Below are positions 23,101 through 34,651 of a stretch of DNA of 64,000 nucleotides, piece by piece. The translations under genes and the position numbers were made by a program. This DNA is from Sphagnum compactum (taxonomy: Eukaryota; Bryophyta; Sphagnopsida; Sphagnales), in the NCBI GenBank assembly GCA_965153455.1, contig OZ234496.1, positions 2,232,001 through 2,296,000 on the forward strand. The letters run 5' to 3'. Numbering within the stretch: the stretch's first letter is position 1; each line of letters begins with the position of its first letter. The notes under the pieces were generated by a model. It had not been told where the DNA came from. It saw only the letters and a list, made by a program, of their open reading frames with translations, and ran no database searches.

Positions 23101-26100
23101 TGCATTACTAATTTGTGCTGCAAAAGAACACCGACACGTCTCTATGGAGGCTCTGTATGAAGCAGGATCTACCTCGGATCTCATCCGGTCGCTGGTTGAT
23201 ATGTTGGGATTCAAACCTGTTGAAGATGCTGACCTGGGAAATAGCGAAGATGGGGAAGTTGGTTCTTTCACAAGAAAGGAGAATCCCCTGGAAGGAAATG
23301 ATGTTGATGGATTCTCAGAGCATGACCCTGCAGCCATTTTGGGATGCACTGTTGCTTTGTGGTTGTTGTGTGTTTTTTCATCCCATGACAGACAAAGCAA
23401 GCTGGCAGTCATGGAAGCTGGTGCAATTGAGGTTCTTACAGAGAAACTTGCAATCTTTGCACCCAATGCCCGTCAGGTGAGTTCAACCCCTGTGTCTTTT
23501 GCAGTCTCTAACATTTACTACCTTATCTGTTTTAGTTTTTCAGGAGAGAATGGTGAGATCAAATGATCACATTTGTGATGTCACACACTATTCTCCACTT
23601 GAATGGGCAATGGTGATTTAGAATATTGGTTTGTTTGGGGCAGGCTGAAGTTGAGGACAATGGAAGTACGTGGGTGAGTGCATTGTTACTTGCTATCCTA
23701 TTTCAAGAACGTGATGTGACACGTGCACCTGCAACAATGCGAGCTATACCATCACTTGCAACTCTGCTTAAGTCACAGGAGGCCATTGATCGCTATTTTG
23801 CAGCGCAAGCCCTGGCCAGTCTGGTGTGCAATGGTAGCCGTGGCACACTGCTGGCAGTGGCCAATTCTGGGGCTGCTGGTGGCCTCATTCCAATGCTCGG
23901 TAGTTTGGAGTCAGATATGAGCAACCTTGTGGCTTTGTCTGAGGAGTTTGCGCTGCCACGCAATCCAGACCAGGTGGCTTTGGAGCGTTTGTTCCGTGTT
24001 GATGACATACGAGTTGGTGCCACTGCTCGCAAAGCCATTCCAGCTCTGGTGGATTTGCTGAAACCACTCCCTGATCGTCCTGGTGCCCCACCTCTGGCTC
24101 TTGGTCTCTTGACACAGGTGGCAGAGGGAAACAATGTCAACAAGCTGGCCATGGCCGAAGCTGGGGCACTGGATGGATTAACAAAGTATCTGTCCATTGG
24201 GCCTCAAGATGCAATTGAAGAAGCCACAGCAGATCTGTTGGGGATTCTGTTTAGCAGTGCAGAGTTGCGACGCCACGAATCTGCAGTAGGTGCTGTAGAG
24301 CAGCTGGTGGCTGTACTGCGTTTTGGCACCCGGGGTTCTCGTCTCAGTGCAGCTAGGGCTCTTCAGGGGCTGTTTGCTGCTGAGCATATCAAGGTGGGGT
24401 ATGCTGCTGGACAAGCAGTCTCTCCATTGGTGGAAATGCTGAGTTCTGGGGTGGAGAAAGAGCAGCGGGCTGCAATTGGTGCCCTTGTAAAGCTTTCAGT
24501 GGACAATCCTCCCAAGGTGTTGGCCATTGCAGAATCGGAAGCAAATGCACTGGAAGGGCTTTGCCGGGTCCTGTTGTCAGACTGCTCTCTGGAACTGAAA
24601 GAGGACACAGCAGAGCTGTGCCAAATCCTATTCAGCAATCCACGAGTGCGTTCCAACCCAGCTGCAACCTGCTGCATTCCACCCCTTGTTGCCTTGCTGG
24701 ATTCAGAATCAAGCTCGGCACAGTATGCAGGTGCTTGTGCCCTGGATAATTTATTGGAGGATGAGCAGCAAGCTGAGGCTGTTGCTGCCAATGGAGCAGT
24801 GGTGCCCCTGGTAAACTTGGTTGTGGGTTCAAACTTTGTGCTGCATGAGGCAGCAGTGAGTTGCCTCATCAAGTTGGCTAAGGATCGTCCACTGTGCAAG
24901 TTGGACATGGTGAAAGCTGGGGTGATTGATAATATCTTGGAGACTCTGCCAGTTGCCCCAGATTCGCTTTCTGCACTCACTGCAGAGTTGCTGCGCATTT
25001 TGACAAACAACAGCAGCATTGCTAAAGGAGCAGCAGCAGCTAAGGTGGTTGAGCCACTTTTTGCTACTCTCACGCATCCAGAACTGAGCAGCTCCGGCCA
25101 GCACAGTGCAATGCAAGTGCTGGTTAACATTCTTGAGAAGCCTCAACGACTCGCTAGTTTGGACCTAACACCTAATCAAGCAATTGAACCTCTTGTCTTA
25201 CTACTTGACTCTCCAGCGCAGCCTGTCCAACAGTTAGCAGCAGAGCTTCTCTCCCATCTTTTGGCACAAGAGCATTTTCAGCGAGATGTCTTTGCTCAAC
25301 AAGCAGTAGTTCCCCTCGTGAGGCTGGTTGGAGTAGGTGTCCCAAGCTTACAAAAGGAGGCTGTCAGGGCGTTGGAGAGTGCATCCAACAGTTGGCCAAA
25401 TGCAATAGTTGATGCTGGGGGCATAGAGGAACTTTCTGCACTCATCCTGCAAGTGGATCCACCACCGCATGCTTTATGGGAAGCTGCTGCACTGGTCCTT
25501 TCCAATGTGCTGCGATTTAGTTCGCAGTATTTTCTCCAAGTGCCAGTTGCTGTGTTGGTGAGGTTGCTGCGTTCAAGTAACGAGGCCACAGTGGTGGTGG
25601 CTCTTACTGCACTGCTTGTGCTGGAGAGGGACGATGCATCCAGTGCTGAAGGCATGGCAGAAGCGGGTGCTGTAGAGGCACTTCTGGAGCTGTTGAGGTG
25701 TCATCAATGTGAGGAAGCTGCTGCTCGTCTTCTGGAGGCATTGTTTAACAATGTGAAGGTACGAGATACAAGGGTGGCCAAGCTTGCCATTGCACCTTTG
25801 GCACAGTACTTGCTTGACCCACAGACATGTGTACAGCCAGCAAGGCTGTTGGCAGCACTGGCGCTAGGGGATCTGTTCCAACTGGAAGGCTTGTCTCGCA
25901 GCAATGATGCAGTTTCAGCATGTCGTGCTTTGGTAAGCTTGCTGGAGGATCAGCCGACTGAAGAGATGAAAATGGTAGCTGTGTGTGCGTTGCACAACCT
26001 GGTTATGAATAGCCGTGCAAACAAGCGAGCAGTTGCAGAGGCAGGGGGCATTCAAGTGGTACAAGAATTGCTGAGTTCAAGTAATTCAGAGACCGCAGGG

Positions 26101-27302
26101 CATGCAGCCACATTATTGAAGCTTGTATTTTCAACCCATACTATTCAGGAGTATGCATCAAGTGACATCATCCGGGCTTTGGCAGGTAATGACTCAATTT
26201 GAACGCCAATGAGAGCCCTATTTTTAAGTTTGCAACAGTCTTGGATATGTTCTTCCTTGACATTCAACTAAAATGACTGGTGGGGTGCACAGCTGTGTTG
26301 GAGAAGGATTTGTGGGCAACAGCTTCAGTGAACGAGGATGTGGTCAAGGCTATTACTATAATGCTTGGTAACTTTGGTCGGTTGCGTGGGACTGATGAAG
26401 CCACACAAAGCATTCCTCAGCTGGTGGGTGCATTGAAGGCTGGTAATGAACTGGCACAAGAAGCCGCACTGGATGCACTTTATCTTCTGCAGGAAGCATG
26501 GTCCTCCAGTCCAGCTGAAGTTGGCAAAGCACAAGCCATGGCCACAGCAGAGGCAATTCCTGTACTGCAGCTGTTGATGAGGGAGGGACCTCAGCGCTTC
26601 CAGGAGAAGGCTGATTGTTTGTTACAATGTTTGCCAGGCAGCCTGGTGGTCACTGTCAAGCAGGGACACAATCTCAAACTGTCCATGGGCAGTACAAACG
26701 CTTTTTGTAAAATCACACTAGGCAATGGTCCTCCTCGGCAGACCAAGGCATGTATCTCTGAGTTATTATTCACCGTTTTATTTAATTTTCTTGGGGAATA
26801 CAGTAAGCTTGCAGATTATGTTTTTCCTGAATATTTAGTAACATGGGAGGCTTGAACATTGAGACTATTGGCGTGTCCAAGAGAGCCGCTCTGATGATGG
26901 AGGATGGGTGCAGGTTGTGAATCACAGTACATCACCCGAGTGGCAGCAGGGGTTTGCTTGGGCATTTGATACCCCACCGAAGGGTCAAAAGCTTCACATT
27001 TCTTGCAAGAGCAAAAGTGCCTTTGGCAAGGTCAGTGGTGCCCTACAGTACAATAAACCTCTGAATTATCTGTGAATGCCACTTGTGTTACAGAAAAGGA
27101 GTGGTGGTTGAGCGTAACACATGATTTTTGCTCATGCAATTTTGAATGTTTTTGGCAGGGTTCACTAGGGAAAGTGACCATTCAAATCGACCGGGTTGTG
27201 ATGGAAGGGACTGTAAGTGGACAGTACACCCTGCAGCCTGATACCAACAGAGATGGCTCAGCCCGGAGTTTGGAGGTTGAATTCCAGTGGTCGAACCGGT
27301 AA
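20194..27302 (+). CDS. CSI1: Cellulose synthase interactive protein (CSI1 type)
   Basis: A complete six-exon gene: 20194-20267, 20404-23476, 23644-26185, 26293-26747, 26914-27030, 27159-27302. All phases join, giving 2134 residues (Arabidopsis CSI1 is about 2150). CSI proteins bind cellulose synthase complexes and cortical microtubules and guide the complexes at the plasma membrane. From about residue 40 to 2000 the protein is armadillo/HEAT-like repeats, with family blocks such as [58 protein letters not shown] and [18 protein letters not shown]2 domain spans about 2010-2120 ([11 protein letters not shown], then [14 protein letters not shown]) and the end is EVEFQWSNR. The short first exon encodes [18 protein letters not shown] and joins in phase to the conserved GIEDPDG block. 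Intron 4 (26748-26913) uses a GC donor (AAG/GCATGT): a nearby GT would break the frame, while GC-AG restores K-V before the conserved PEW. No inactivating change seen. Confidence 0.93.
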
Positions 27303-28840
27303 GAATTTGGTTCCTGTCACACAGTGGAATGGATTAGATAAGCATTAATCATCAACTAGACTGGTGTGTGAGCAAGTGAGAGAGGCACATTGTCCTTTTG
27401 TACTTTAAACCTTTTTTGAGTCAACTAGAGCAGTCTTAAAAGCATATGCCAACAACCACCCCTCTAAATCGAGGGCATCTCTGATAGGTTTCTAAAGAAA
27501 CTGTTTTAGTACAAGATACCCACCCACCAGCTGTCTCTCTCATTACAGGCAACTCCACTAGTAGCATTTTGATCCAACGTCAACTCAGAGTGCTACAAAA
27601 GTTGTGGGTTACTGTCTCCATGGCATAGATGTGTACCTTTTTCTCTTCTTTTTGTCCTCTGCTGTCCATCTTTGCAGAAGTAGTATAATTCATGTGGGGA
27701 TTTGTTTCTACGTAATTCTTTTTCCTACAGCCGTCGATTCTGTCTGTTCTCCAAATCTCATAGCAGATCTGGTTCATTTTTAAATAATGGAAGCCTCTTG
27801 GCATTTATTTTTTGAGGTTCTGCACCTCAGGCACAGCAGAAATCCTGAGTCATCCTCTCTTTCACACCACCCACCTACTTGTTCCTCTTCCTACCTCCTC
27901 TTCCTCTCATATGTTTGTATGAGACAGATTGTAAGTGACAAGTCTCATAAAGATGTTGGCCAGCACACTAGAGAGAGAGAGAGAGAGAGAGTGTGTGTGT
28001 GTGTGTGAGTTATAGATATGCAATTTGTATGAGTCAGCAGCCGCTGTCTTTTGTGACTTGTACACAGAAGCTCTGGCCAGTGTTTGTTTGTGCCTCTGTG
28101 GCAGCAAGCTGAAAACTTCAAGCAAAGACCTGTAAGAGATGCGGTCCATTTGAGTGAGCCAAAGGATTTTATATTGCAACAACCTGAGGAAGAAGTACAT
28201 GCGTAGTTAGTCAGTTCTGTTGTTGCTTTGGTGGCATGATTGCTTTTTTGTGTTTCATGGACTTTCTAGTCCTTTTGGCATTGCAATGATTCCTAGAAAA
28301 TGTGTTGCACACAAGAAAATTTATGAAGGATAAAAACCTGCATTGGAGACAGTACAAGAACTAAATTACCCTGATGAAGAAGAAGAAGAAGATGAAGAAG
28401 AAGAAGAGGAGCTCTCTGGCAAGTCAGAAAACACATCCGATAGAGCAACAATTTGATAGAGCAGCAATTCCACAACCATGTCCTTAAAACGTCATTTGAT
28501 ATGTGTAATCGTCAATCTAACATGGTGACCAGTTTAATAATACATTTCTGAAACGTCTGCGAAGGGTTAGTCTCTCCCTTACAGGCAGAGCCCATACACT
28601 TTCTCACAAACACACACACACACACACATGAAAGGAAAATAGGAGAGTACCTATTTCTTGTAGCATGAAAACAACTGTCATGCTTTCAAAAGAGGGCTTG
28701 GAAATGTGCATGGTTGTAATTTCCTGCAAAGCTTTTTCTTGTTTGAATTGAAGCTTTGTATGCTGGTGATCTTGCACCACAACAGGTTTTTTTTTCTTTC
28801 TTTTTGGGAGTAGTACCTATTGATCTCTTGCACCACCACA
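27303..28840 (+). other. CSI1 3' flank and spacer with microsatellites
   Basis: No further coding exon recognised after the stop at 27302. It contains a compound (GA)n(GT)n repeat at about 27970-28008, GAAGAA repeats near 28376-28410 and (CA)n at 28608-28628. Part is presumably 3' UTR. Confidence 0.5.
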
Positions 28841-29083
28841 GAGATCAATAAGAAGATCTCGTAGCCTAGGTTGTTGCATTTGAGATCAATAAGAAGATCT
28901 CGTAGCCTAGGTTGTTGCATTTGAGATCAATAAGAAGATCTCGTAGCCTAGGTTGTTGCATTTGAGATCAATAAGAAGATCTTCGTAGCCTAGGTTGTTG
29001 CATTTGAGATCAATGGAAGATCTCGTAGCCTAGGTTGTTGCATTTGAGATCAATAGAAGATCTTGTTGTGGGTTTGTCATTTG
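28818..29083. repeat. 41-bp tandem array with nested inverted repeats
   Basis: Six units start at 28841, 28882, 28923, 28964, 29006 and 29045. Each contains GAGATCAATAAGAAGATCTC, whose ends GAGATC and GATCTC are reverse complements, followed by CGTAGCCTAGGTTGTTGCAT. Just before the array, TATTGATCTC (28818-28827) is the exact reverse complement of the first unit's GAGATCAATA (28841-28850). The last two units are shortened and diverged. Confidence 0.93.
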
Positions 29084-29149
29084 ATGATCATGATGGAGGA
29101 TAAGGAGGAGAAGGAGAAGGAGATACAAGGAGGAAAATTGGAGGGGGAA

Positions 29150-29405
29150 ATTCCAAGATGTGTGATCAATGGAGTGAGGAATACATTTTGGGAACAAAAA
29201 AAGAAACAAGATTTGTGATTTGAAGATTGGAGACAACATCATCATCATCATCATCATCATCATTGGAGTGAGGAAAAAAATTTGGGAACAAAAGAAGACA
29301 CAAAGATTTTGTGATGCAGATGAAGACAACATCATCATCATCATTGGAGTGAGGAAAAAAAATTTGGGAACAGAAAAAAGACACAAAGATTTTGGGATGA
29401 AGATG
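29150..29405. repeat. ~85-bp imperfect triplication with ATC runs
   Basis: The block GGAGTGAGGAA..TTTGGGAACA..GAC..AAAGATTT occurs three times (about 29172, 29264 and 29347). It is separated by ACAACATCATC runs of different lengths. The runs read as poly-Ile or poly-Asp/Met depending on frame, so open frames here are repeat artefacts. Confidence 0.8.
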
Positions 29406-30540
29406 AAGGAATTTGGTAGTACTAGTGATGGCTCGTCGTCGTTGATCACCAGTGTTGTTGCTAGTAGTGTTGCAGTAGCAGCAGCAGCAGCAACAACAAC
29501 AACAACAGCACAACCACCAGCACCATCATCATCATCGATCATCACTGAGGAAACAATCATCAAGCAGTTTGTGGATTCTTCTTCTTCTCCTTTGAGTTTG
29601 CTTTTCAATTTGCACAAACCTCTTGGTTGTCGATGGAGAAGCAAAACCAAAAAAACAGCAACAGCAACACCAGCAGTGTCGTTGTACGTGCGCGTCGTCA
29701 TTCTTATTCAGTGCAACAAGGGTTGCAGCAGAAGAAGAGAATCTCAACTACAAAGAAAATCAAAAGCTTGTTGATGGTGCGATCACCCATGAAGAAGCTG
29801 TTGTTGTATCTTCTCAAGCTGCTGCTGCTTCTTCGTCTTCTTCTTCCTCCATGATGCAGCAACAGCAATAGCAGCAAGGAGAGTGTGAAGAGGACAACAA
29901 CAACAACGCAAGCACCTTATTCTCTCGCCGGATTGCAGGTCTAAGGAAGAAACGACAGCAGTCATGGTTTGGGCTTCCTGTAAGAAAGGAAGCAGCAGCA
30001 GCATACGACGATGAGCTTCTTCCATAGCCGCAAGCAACACAACAACAGAAGCAAACGGATTCTGAATTCGATTGCTGCAGCACAGGGCAGAATCTCTCAG
30101 TGCTCTTCTTCTTCCAACAAGAAGAGATGGGACTTACCCATTGTGCTGGGTTTGCTTATGGAGGACGGCGCCTTGGAGCAGCAAGCCGAACAACAACGCA
30201 AGCTGCCTTTGCTTGCTGATTCCTTGTGCTACAATGGCGATGGAAGAACTTGGTCTTGATGCCCATGTCTCCATCTCCTCCGGTATGGGTCTAGGGTTTA
30301 GGGTTTCGGGTTTCTGTGGTAGAAGGAGTCGACACCAAGGAACAAGACCATACACAAATGGAGGATGGAGCAGGAGGAGCTATGGTGGCGGAAGAAGCTC
30401 CAGGAGCTTCAGGGGGCGATGATTTTGCACCTTTTGTTGTTGCAAGTACCCAATCTCATCGAATGGTTGCTCGACTCAATCTGCACTTCCTCCCACCTGC
30501 ACCATCACAGGTGCGGCTTTCTTGCTAAGGATGAATTTAG
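29406..30540 (+). other. Trinucleotide-rich, exon-like low-complexity region
   Basis: GC content rises and CAG/CAA/TTC/ATC triplets are dense. Pieces of several + frames look weakly protein-like. One runs from about 29880 and ends with a stop at 30023. Another runs 30316-30507 and reaches a donor-like CAG/GTGCGG, including MEDGAGGAMVAEEAPGASGG after the ATG at 30355. A telobox-like AGGGTTTAGGGTTT occurs at about 30292-30306. It may be the leader and first exon of an unidentified + strand gene, or decayed coding sequence. No single frame spans it and I recognise no family. Confidence 0.3.
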
Positions 30541-30566
30541 TACACAGATTCTGAAGAAACCAGCAC

Positions 30567-30569
<3 letters not shown>

Positions 30570-30621
<52 letters not shown>
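30570..30621. repeat. (CT)n microsatellite
   Basis: About 25 CT dinucleotides, followed after a short interruption by more CT. Like the leaders of the two well-defined genes, it is CT on the + strand, consistent with a + strand 5' UTR nearby. Confidence 0.9.
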
Positions 30622-30624
<3 letters not shown>

Positions 30625-31233
30625 GTCTCTCTCTCTCTGTGTTACAAAGGAAGATTTGGTGTCTGTTGCATTCTGTGATGACCTGAGTTTGGGAAGTTTT
30701 GTGGATCTGTTGCATTTTGTGATGATCTTTGAAACTGCAGCCTGGAGAAGAAGAAGATTGGGTGCGTGTCTCTTACATTTTGTGAGCATTTTCCTTTTTT
30801 GGTATTTTGTTTTGCTTCTTCTTCTTCTCCCGGGGGCCAAAACTTCACCTCAAAAGTCCTTAACATGGATTGCATCATCTTTGTGCTCGCTAATGTGGTT
30901 GTTTGAAGGAATTTTTAGCTGATTCCAACATTTCTCTTGTCATCATCAGTTTTCTTGTGGCTCACATTATGGGTGGTGGAGCTACCCAAGTTGTTAGAAC
31001 TGCAATGGGTGTGTGTGTGTGCACGCGTGCTATGGGAAAAAAACCAAACAATTTACACATTTTCAAGCACATGCAAAATCAATGCTTCTTCTGCACACAT
31101 ATACATGCAGACTTTAGTCTCTGGTATTATGTAGCACAGGAGTGGGCTTCATATCTGAATGAGAAGAGGCCATTGTAACAACCAGTGTGGAATCATGGCA
31201 ATGTGACAGAAAAACCGAAAATTTGTACAAATT

Positions 31234-31795
31234 GTGAAGAATTGGAGACTGTGTACTGAAGCAGCAGCAGGTGGAACTTCCAAACTTGATGCTGGCAATT
31301 ATTTCAGTTGCGAATTCCAATCAGAGTCAGTATTATTATTATCAAGGGGTGGCAGTGTACAGGGGAGCACAAAAAACCATCCAGTTAACAATTCCACAAG
31401 TATGCAATGCCACCACTTTCATGGCATCAAAGCACGACTCGGAGTTTTCCTCAACACAAATTCTAGTGCACTTTCTTATAACTACTCAACAACACATCCT
31501 GACAGGAGGAGTGCAAAGTTTGAATGTTTCGTCATTTGCATATTGTGATGATAACCACCTTAGTAATGTTGGTCATGGCTTTGTTGAGAATAGTGTGAGC
31601 TCCGAATGTTCTATAAATGATTGCTGGGGCAAGAGTAATGTTGCCAACAACATCTGTGCCAATTGTTGCTGTCGCACATGCATGATTAGCCAAAATGCAC
31701 GGCCTCTTATATCCGAGTTAGCACTGGAGTTCTTCAAAGCTGCCAAGCTCTTGCAAGACAAAACCATCACTCAATTATCAAGTATACGAGGTAAT
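31234..31795 (+). other. Unidentified open segment, possible exon
   Basis: Two + frames are open together for a long stretch: 31234-31548 (104 codons) and 31271-31954 (227 codons). The second reaches a donor-like CGAG/GTAATT near 31790. The 31271 frame has a Cys-rich patch (NICANCCCRTCMISQN) followed by ELALEFFKAAKLLQDK. I do not recognise either frame. It may belong with the short open piece at 32461-32580 (LYDALLNVIGAAKIIENTQL). Neither shows dynein motifs, so linkage to the dynein fragment downstream is not shown. Confidence 0.3.
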
Positions 31796-32968
31796 TATTA
31801 CTACACCCATCCCCATAAATACATTATGCAAAAGCACATGATAACTTCTTGTTATACATTTTTGCATGTTATTCCAAATGAGGAAGTTTATTACAAAATA
31901 TATTGTGCATGTTTTGATGTGTTATTGGAATTCATCATCGGTGGATTTGGTTAGGCTAGGACCATTGGGTTTTAGTTCCAACATCCATTTGGGAAGCTTT
32001 TGCAATCTACACCATCATGCTCTTAATGAGATTACTATCTAAGATGGGATATAACATGTTGGGGGCTCTTGTGCAACAAAAACATGACTTGAAAATTTAT
32101 GAAACAATGACTTTATCCCACGTAGAACGCATCAAAGACAAAAAAAACACAAAAAGTATAAAGTTAAGCTCACAAAGTGGGTGATTGGAAAATCAATCTA
32201 TTGCAAGAACAATGGAGATAATTTAGCACCAAAGAATAACAAGGTGAATATAATCAACCCTACATTGGTAGGACTGTAGAAACCTACAGTAGAAAATCAG
32301 GTTGATGTACATCTTTTTTTTCTTAAAACATTTGTGAATGTTTTTCTTCAATCAGAGGTTCCACATGGCCCACATAAATCTGGGCCATGTTCTCTCAATT
32401 GTACATTTCGGCAACAACAGATGAGCTTGGGACAATTCTGCTGCAATTCTGAAACCTGTTTTGTATGATGCACTGTTGAATGTCATTGGTGCTGCTAAAA
32501 TTATTGAGAATACCCAATTGATTCATCAATTTGCTTCTGTAACTGTTGATCAATTTCAAACCCTTCAGGCACGTCCCATTCATGTCTTGTTGAACACATT
32601 TCTTGAATGGCAAAGTGGTTTGCTTCTTTGTTGTTGCAAAAATTGATATTCGGGTTTTGCTTGAATTGTGAAATGTCCTTTTGACCTCAAAATTTTGATA
32701 ATTTTCTGGAAATTCGTTGATCATGGAACCTGGTGTTTCTCACTTTCATGCTTTCATTTAAAACAATTGATTTCAGCACAAACCTACCAACATGATGGGA
32801 ACCACAAAAGAATCACAATAGGGGTCACTGGGAGAAAACAATGCCATTGTTAATGTTGAGATTTGTCATCAGTTTTTTGGTACCTTCAAGCTGATTCAAA
32901 GTGTATTAAACGAGGCTCATGAGATTCTCATCAACTCAAGAGGAAGTTGGCTGTGCATGCATGTGCCA

Positions 32969-33664
32969 CAGATCAAGGAGCATCCTCCTGCAGGTTGCTA
33001 TATTACTGGGCTATCACTGGTGGGTGCAAAATGGGATTCCGAAGCCAAATGTCTTGCTGAGCCAGAACCTAAACAACTCTTAAACAAAATGTGTGTAATA
33101 TGGTTATGTCCAATCCTCTGTAGCACCTGCAGCAAGAGCATTGGAGACATTGAATCTCAGATCAATAACACATAAAATTGCCCCATCTTCCAAACAGAGG
33201 CTAGAAATGGTGAGAAATGCTGAAACTTAAATTCTCAAACAGGACAATGGATAATATTCTCTAGTTCAAAGTTCAGTTTGCCGTACTCCCAAACAAACAC
33301 TTCATGTTCTACCAACACCACAGTTCTCTCCAGAACTTTCAAGTCTAAGTCATCTGTGGCTATTTTACTTCCTATGTGAAAACAAAAAGACAGAATAATA
33401 CGGAATGTCGAAGTGGGCATAAAATACAAATGGAAATAGCTTTGATAAGTATGAAGTTTAAACAGTGGCTTGTTATGAACTTCTTCTGAAGTGAGTTTTC
33501 TACTTGTTCAGGAGATTGACATCAGGACAGTGTGGGTGTCAAAACCAGGGAAAAGACATGGCACAGGAAAATATGTACGATCCATCAAGGTGCCAACAGC
33601 ATGCAAAAAAGTTCAGCACTGGATTCTGCGTGGTGTTGCACTAATTTGCTGCAGTCAAGTCTGA
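32969..33664 (+). pseudogene. Axonemal-type dynein heavy chain, C-terminal fragment
   Basis: Two exon-like pieces match the last ~100 residues of axonemal (inner-arm-like) dynein heavy chains, the motors of cilia and flagella. Piece 1, from an acceptor-like CCACAG/ATC at 32969, reads EHPPAGCYITGLSLVGAKWD then AEPEPKQLLNKMCVIWLCPI. The family pattern is EHPxxGCYIxGLxLxGAxWD...PKxLxxxMxVIWLxP. Piece 2, 33504-33664, ends KKVQHWILRGVALICCSQV and stops at TGA. The family ends HWIxRGVALIC plus a few residues. Between them the conserved CPVYKT segment is not found and the normally strict TTGHSTNYV motif is reduced to a GTGKYV-like remnant, so I call it a pseudogene or strongly diverged gene. No motor (AAA) exons were seen in the 3.5 kb upstream, although an intact gene needs over 12 kb of coding sequence. 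Confidence 0.68.
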
Positions 33665-34651
33665 ACTATTTACCTTTTATGATATGCCATTTGGATCATG
33701 GACACCACAATATCACCAGAGCTCAATTTGCACTTCATCATAAATGCAGGTCTGTGATCCTCCCTCCCACAAAGGTTACAATACAAACCTCAATCATACA
33801 AGCTATAAATTTTGACACTCTCTCCTGGACGATGTTGACCATCTAGTCATTCTCTACTTCAAAAATTCCAGGTCAATGCTGGCTTGGAATCAGAGGGTTC
33901 AGTGAATTGAATTTCTTCTGTTGAAGTCAGGTTTGTATGGAATGTTGGGCAATCAAGTCACAAGAAATGGGCCACCTTCAAAGATTTCTCAGGGCATCAT
34001 TGAACATGTGTTGCTCAATCTGGCCTTCTTAGTCAAATCTCTGCAGCCAAAGCTCCTCAGGTTCAATTGCAATTTACAGAAAATGGTTTATAGATCTGAC
34101 TTTCTGATATTAAGTGAAAAGACACCTGAAAATTTGGAACATTTTACTGCATACAGATCTTGAAAACCTTTACAGATATGGAAGAAAAAGAAAAAGAAGA
34201 AAAAAATTGTGTACACCTGAAATCTGGGTCACACATTTGAAGAACAAAGATAGGCGAAGCTATATTACCTTCACCACCAGTGGGTATGCTTAGAATCTGC
34301 TGGACTCAATTTTCCAATTCTGTGTGATCCAGGTGGTGTACCCATGCTGTGATAGACATTAAATGTCAATTAATAAAAGGTGGCAAGTTCTACACATCTC
34401 TTTCCACTCAGCAAATTGAAATCACAAATTATTGATCAGCACACACAGCACCATAAACATTTCGTGATTTTGATTTGTAGAGTGCAAAGATCTGTGCTGG
34501 ACTTCCTACCTTAAATTAATGTTGAATGTCTGTCACAGCATGGGTATATGACTGCAAACAAGCTACCAATCAATACACAGATCACCACAAACACTTCTGT
34601 AGCTTGATGGGTCCAGCAACAGTGCATGCTAAGCACCATAAGCACAGCATG
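33665..34651. other. Spacer between convergent dynein fragment and CDIN1 gene
   Basis: No exon recognised. The right part should contain the 3' UTR of the minus-strand CDIN1 gene, whose stop codon is at 34654-34652. Confidence 0.5.

Noticed and set aside
20530-25655. Several minus-strand frames of 100-285 codons over CSI1
   Set aside because: They are antisense shadows of the Ala/Leu-rich armadillo repeat coding sequence.
29030-29701. A 223-codon minus-strand frame with poly-Met/poly-Asp runs
   Set aside because: It is driven by ATC/GAT trinucleotide runs inside an imperfect triplication, with no recognisable domain.
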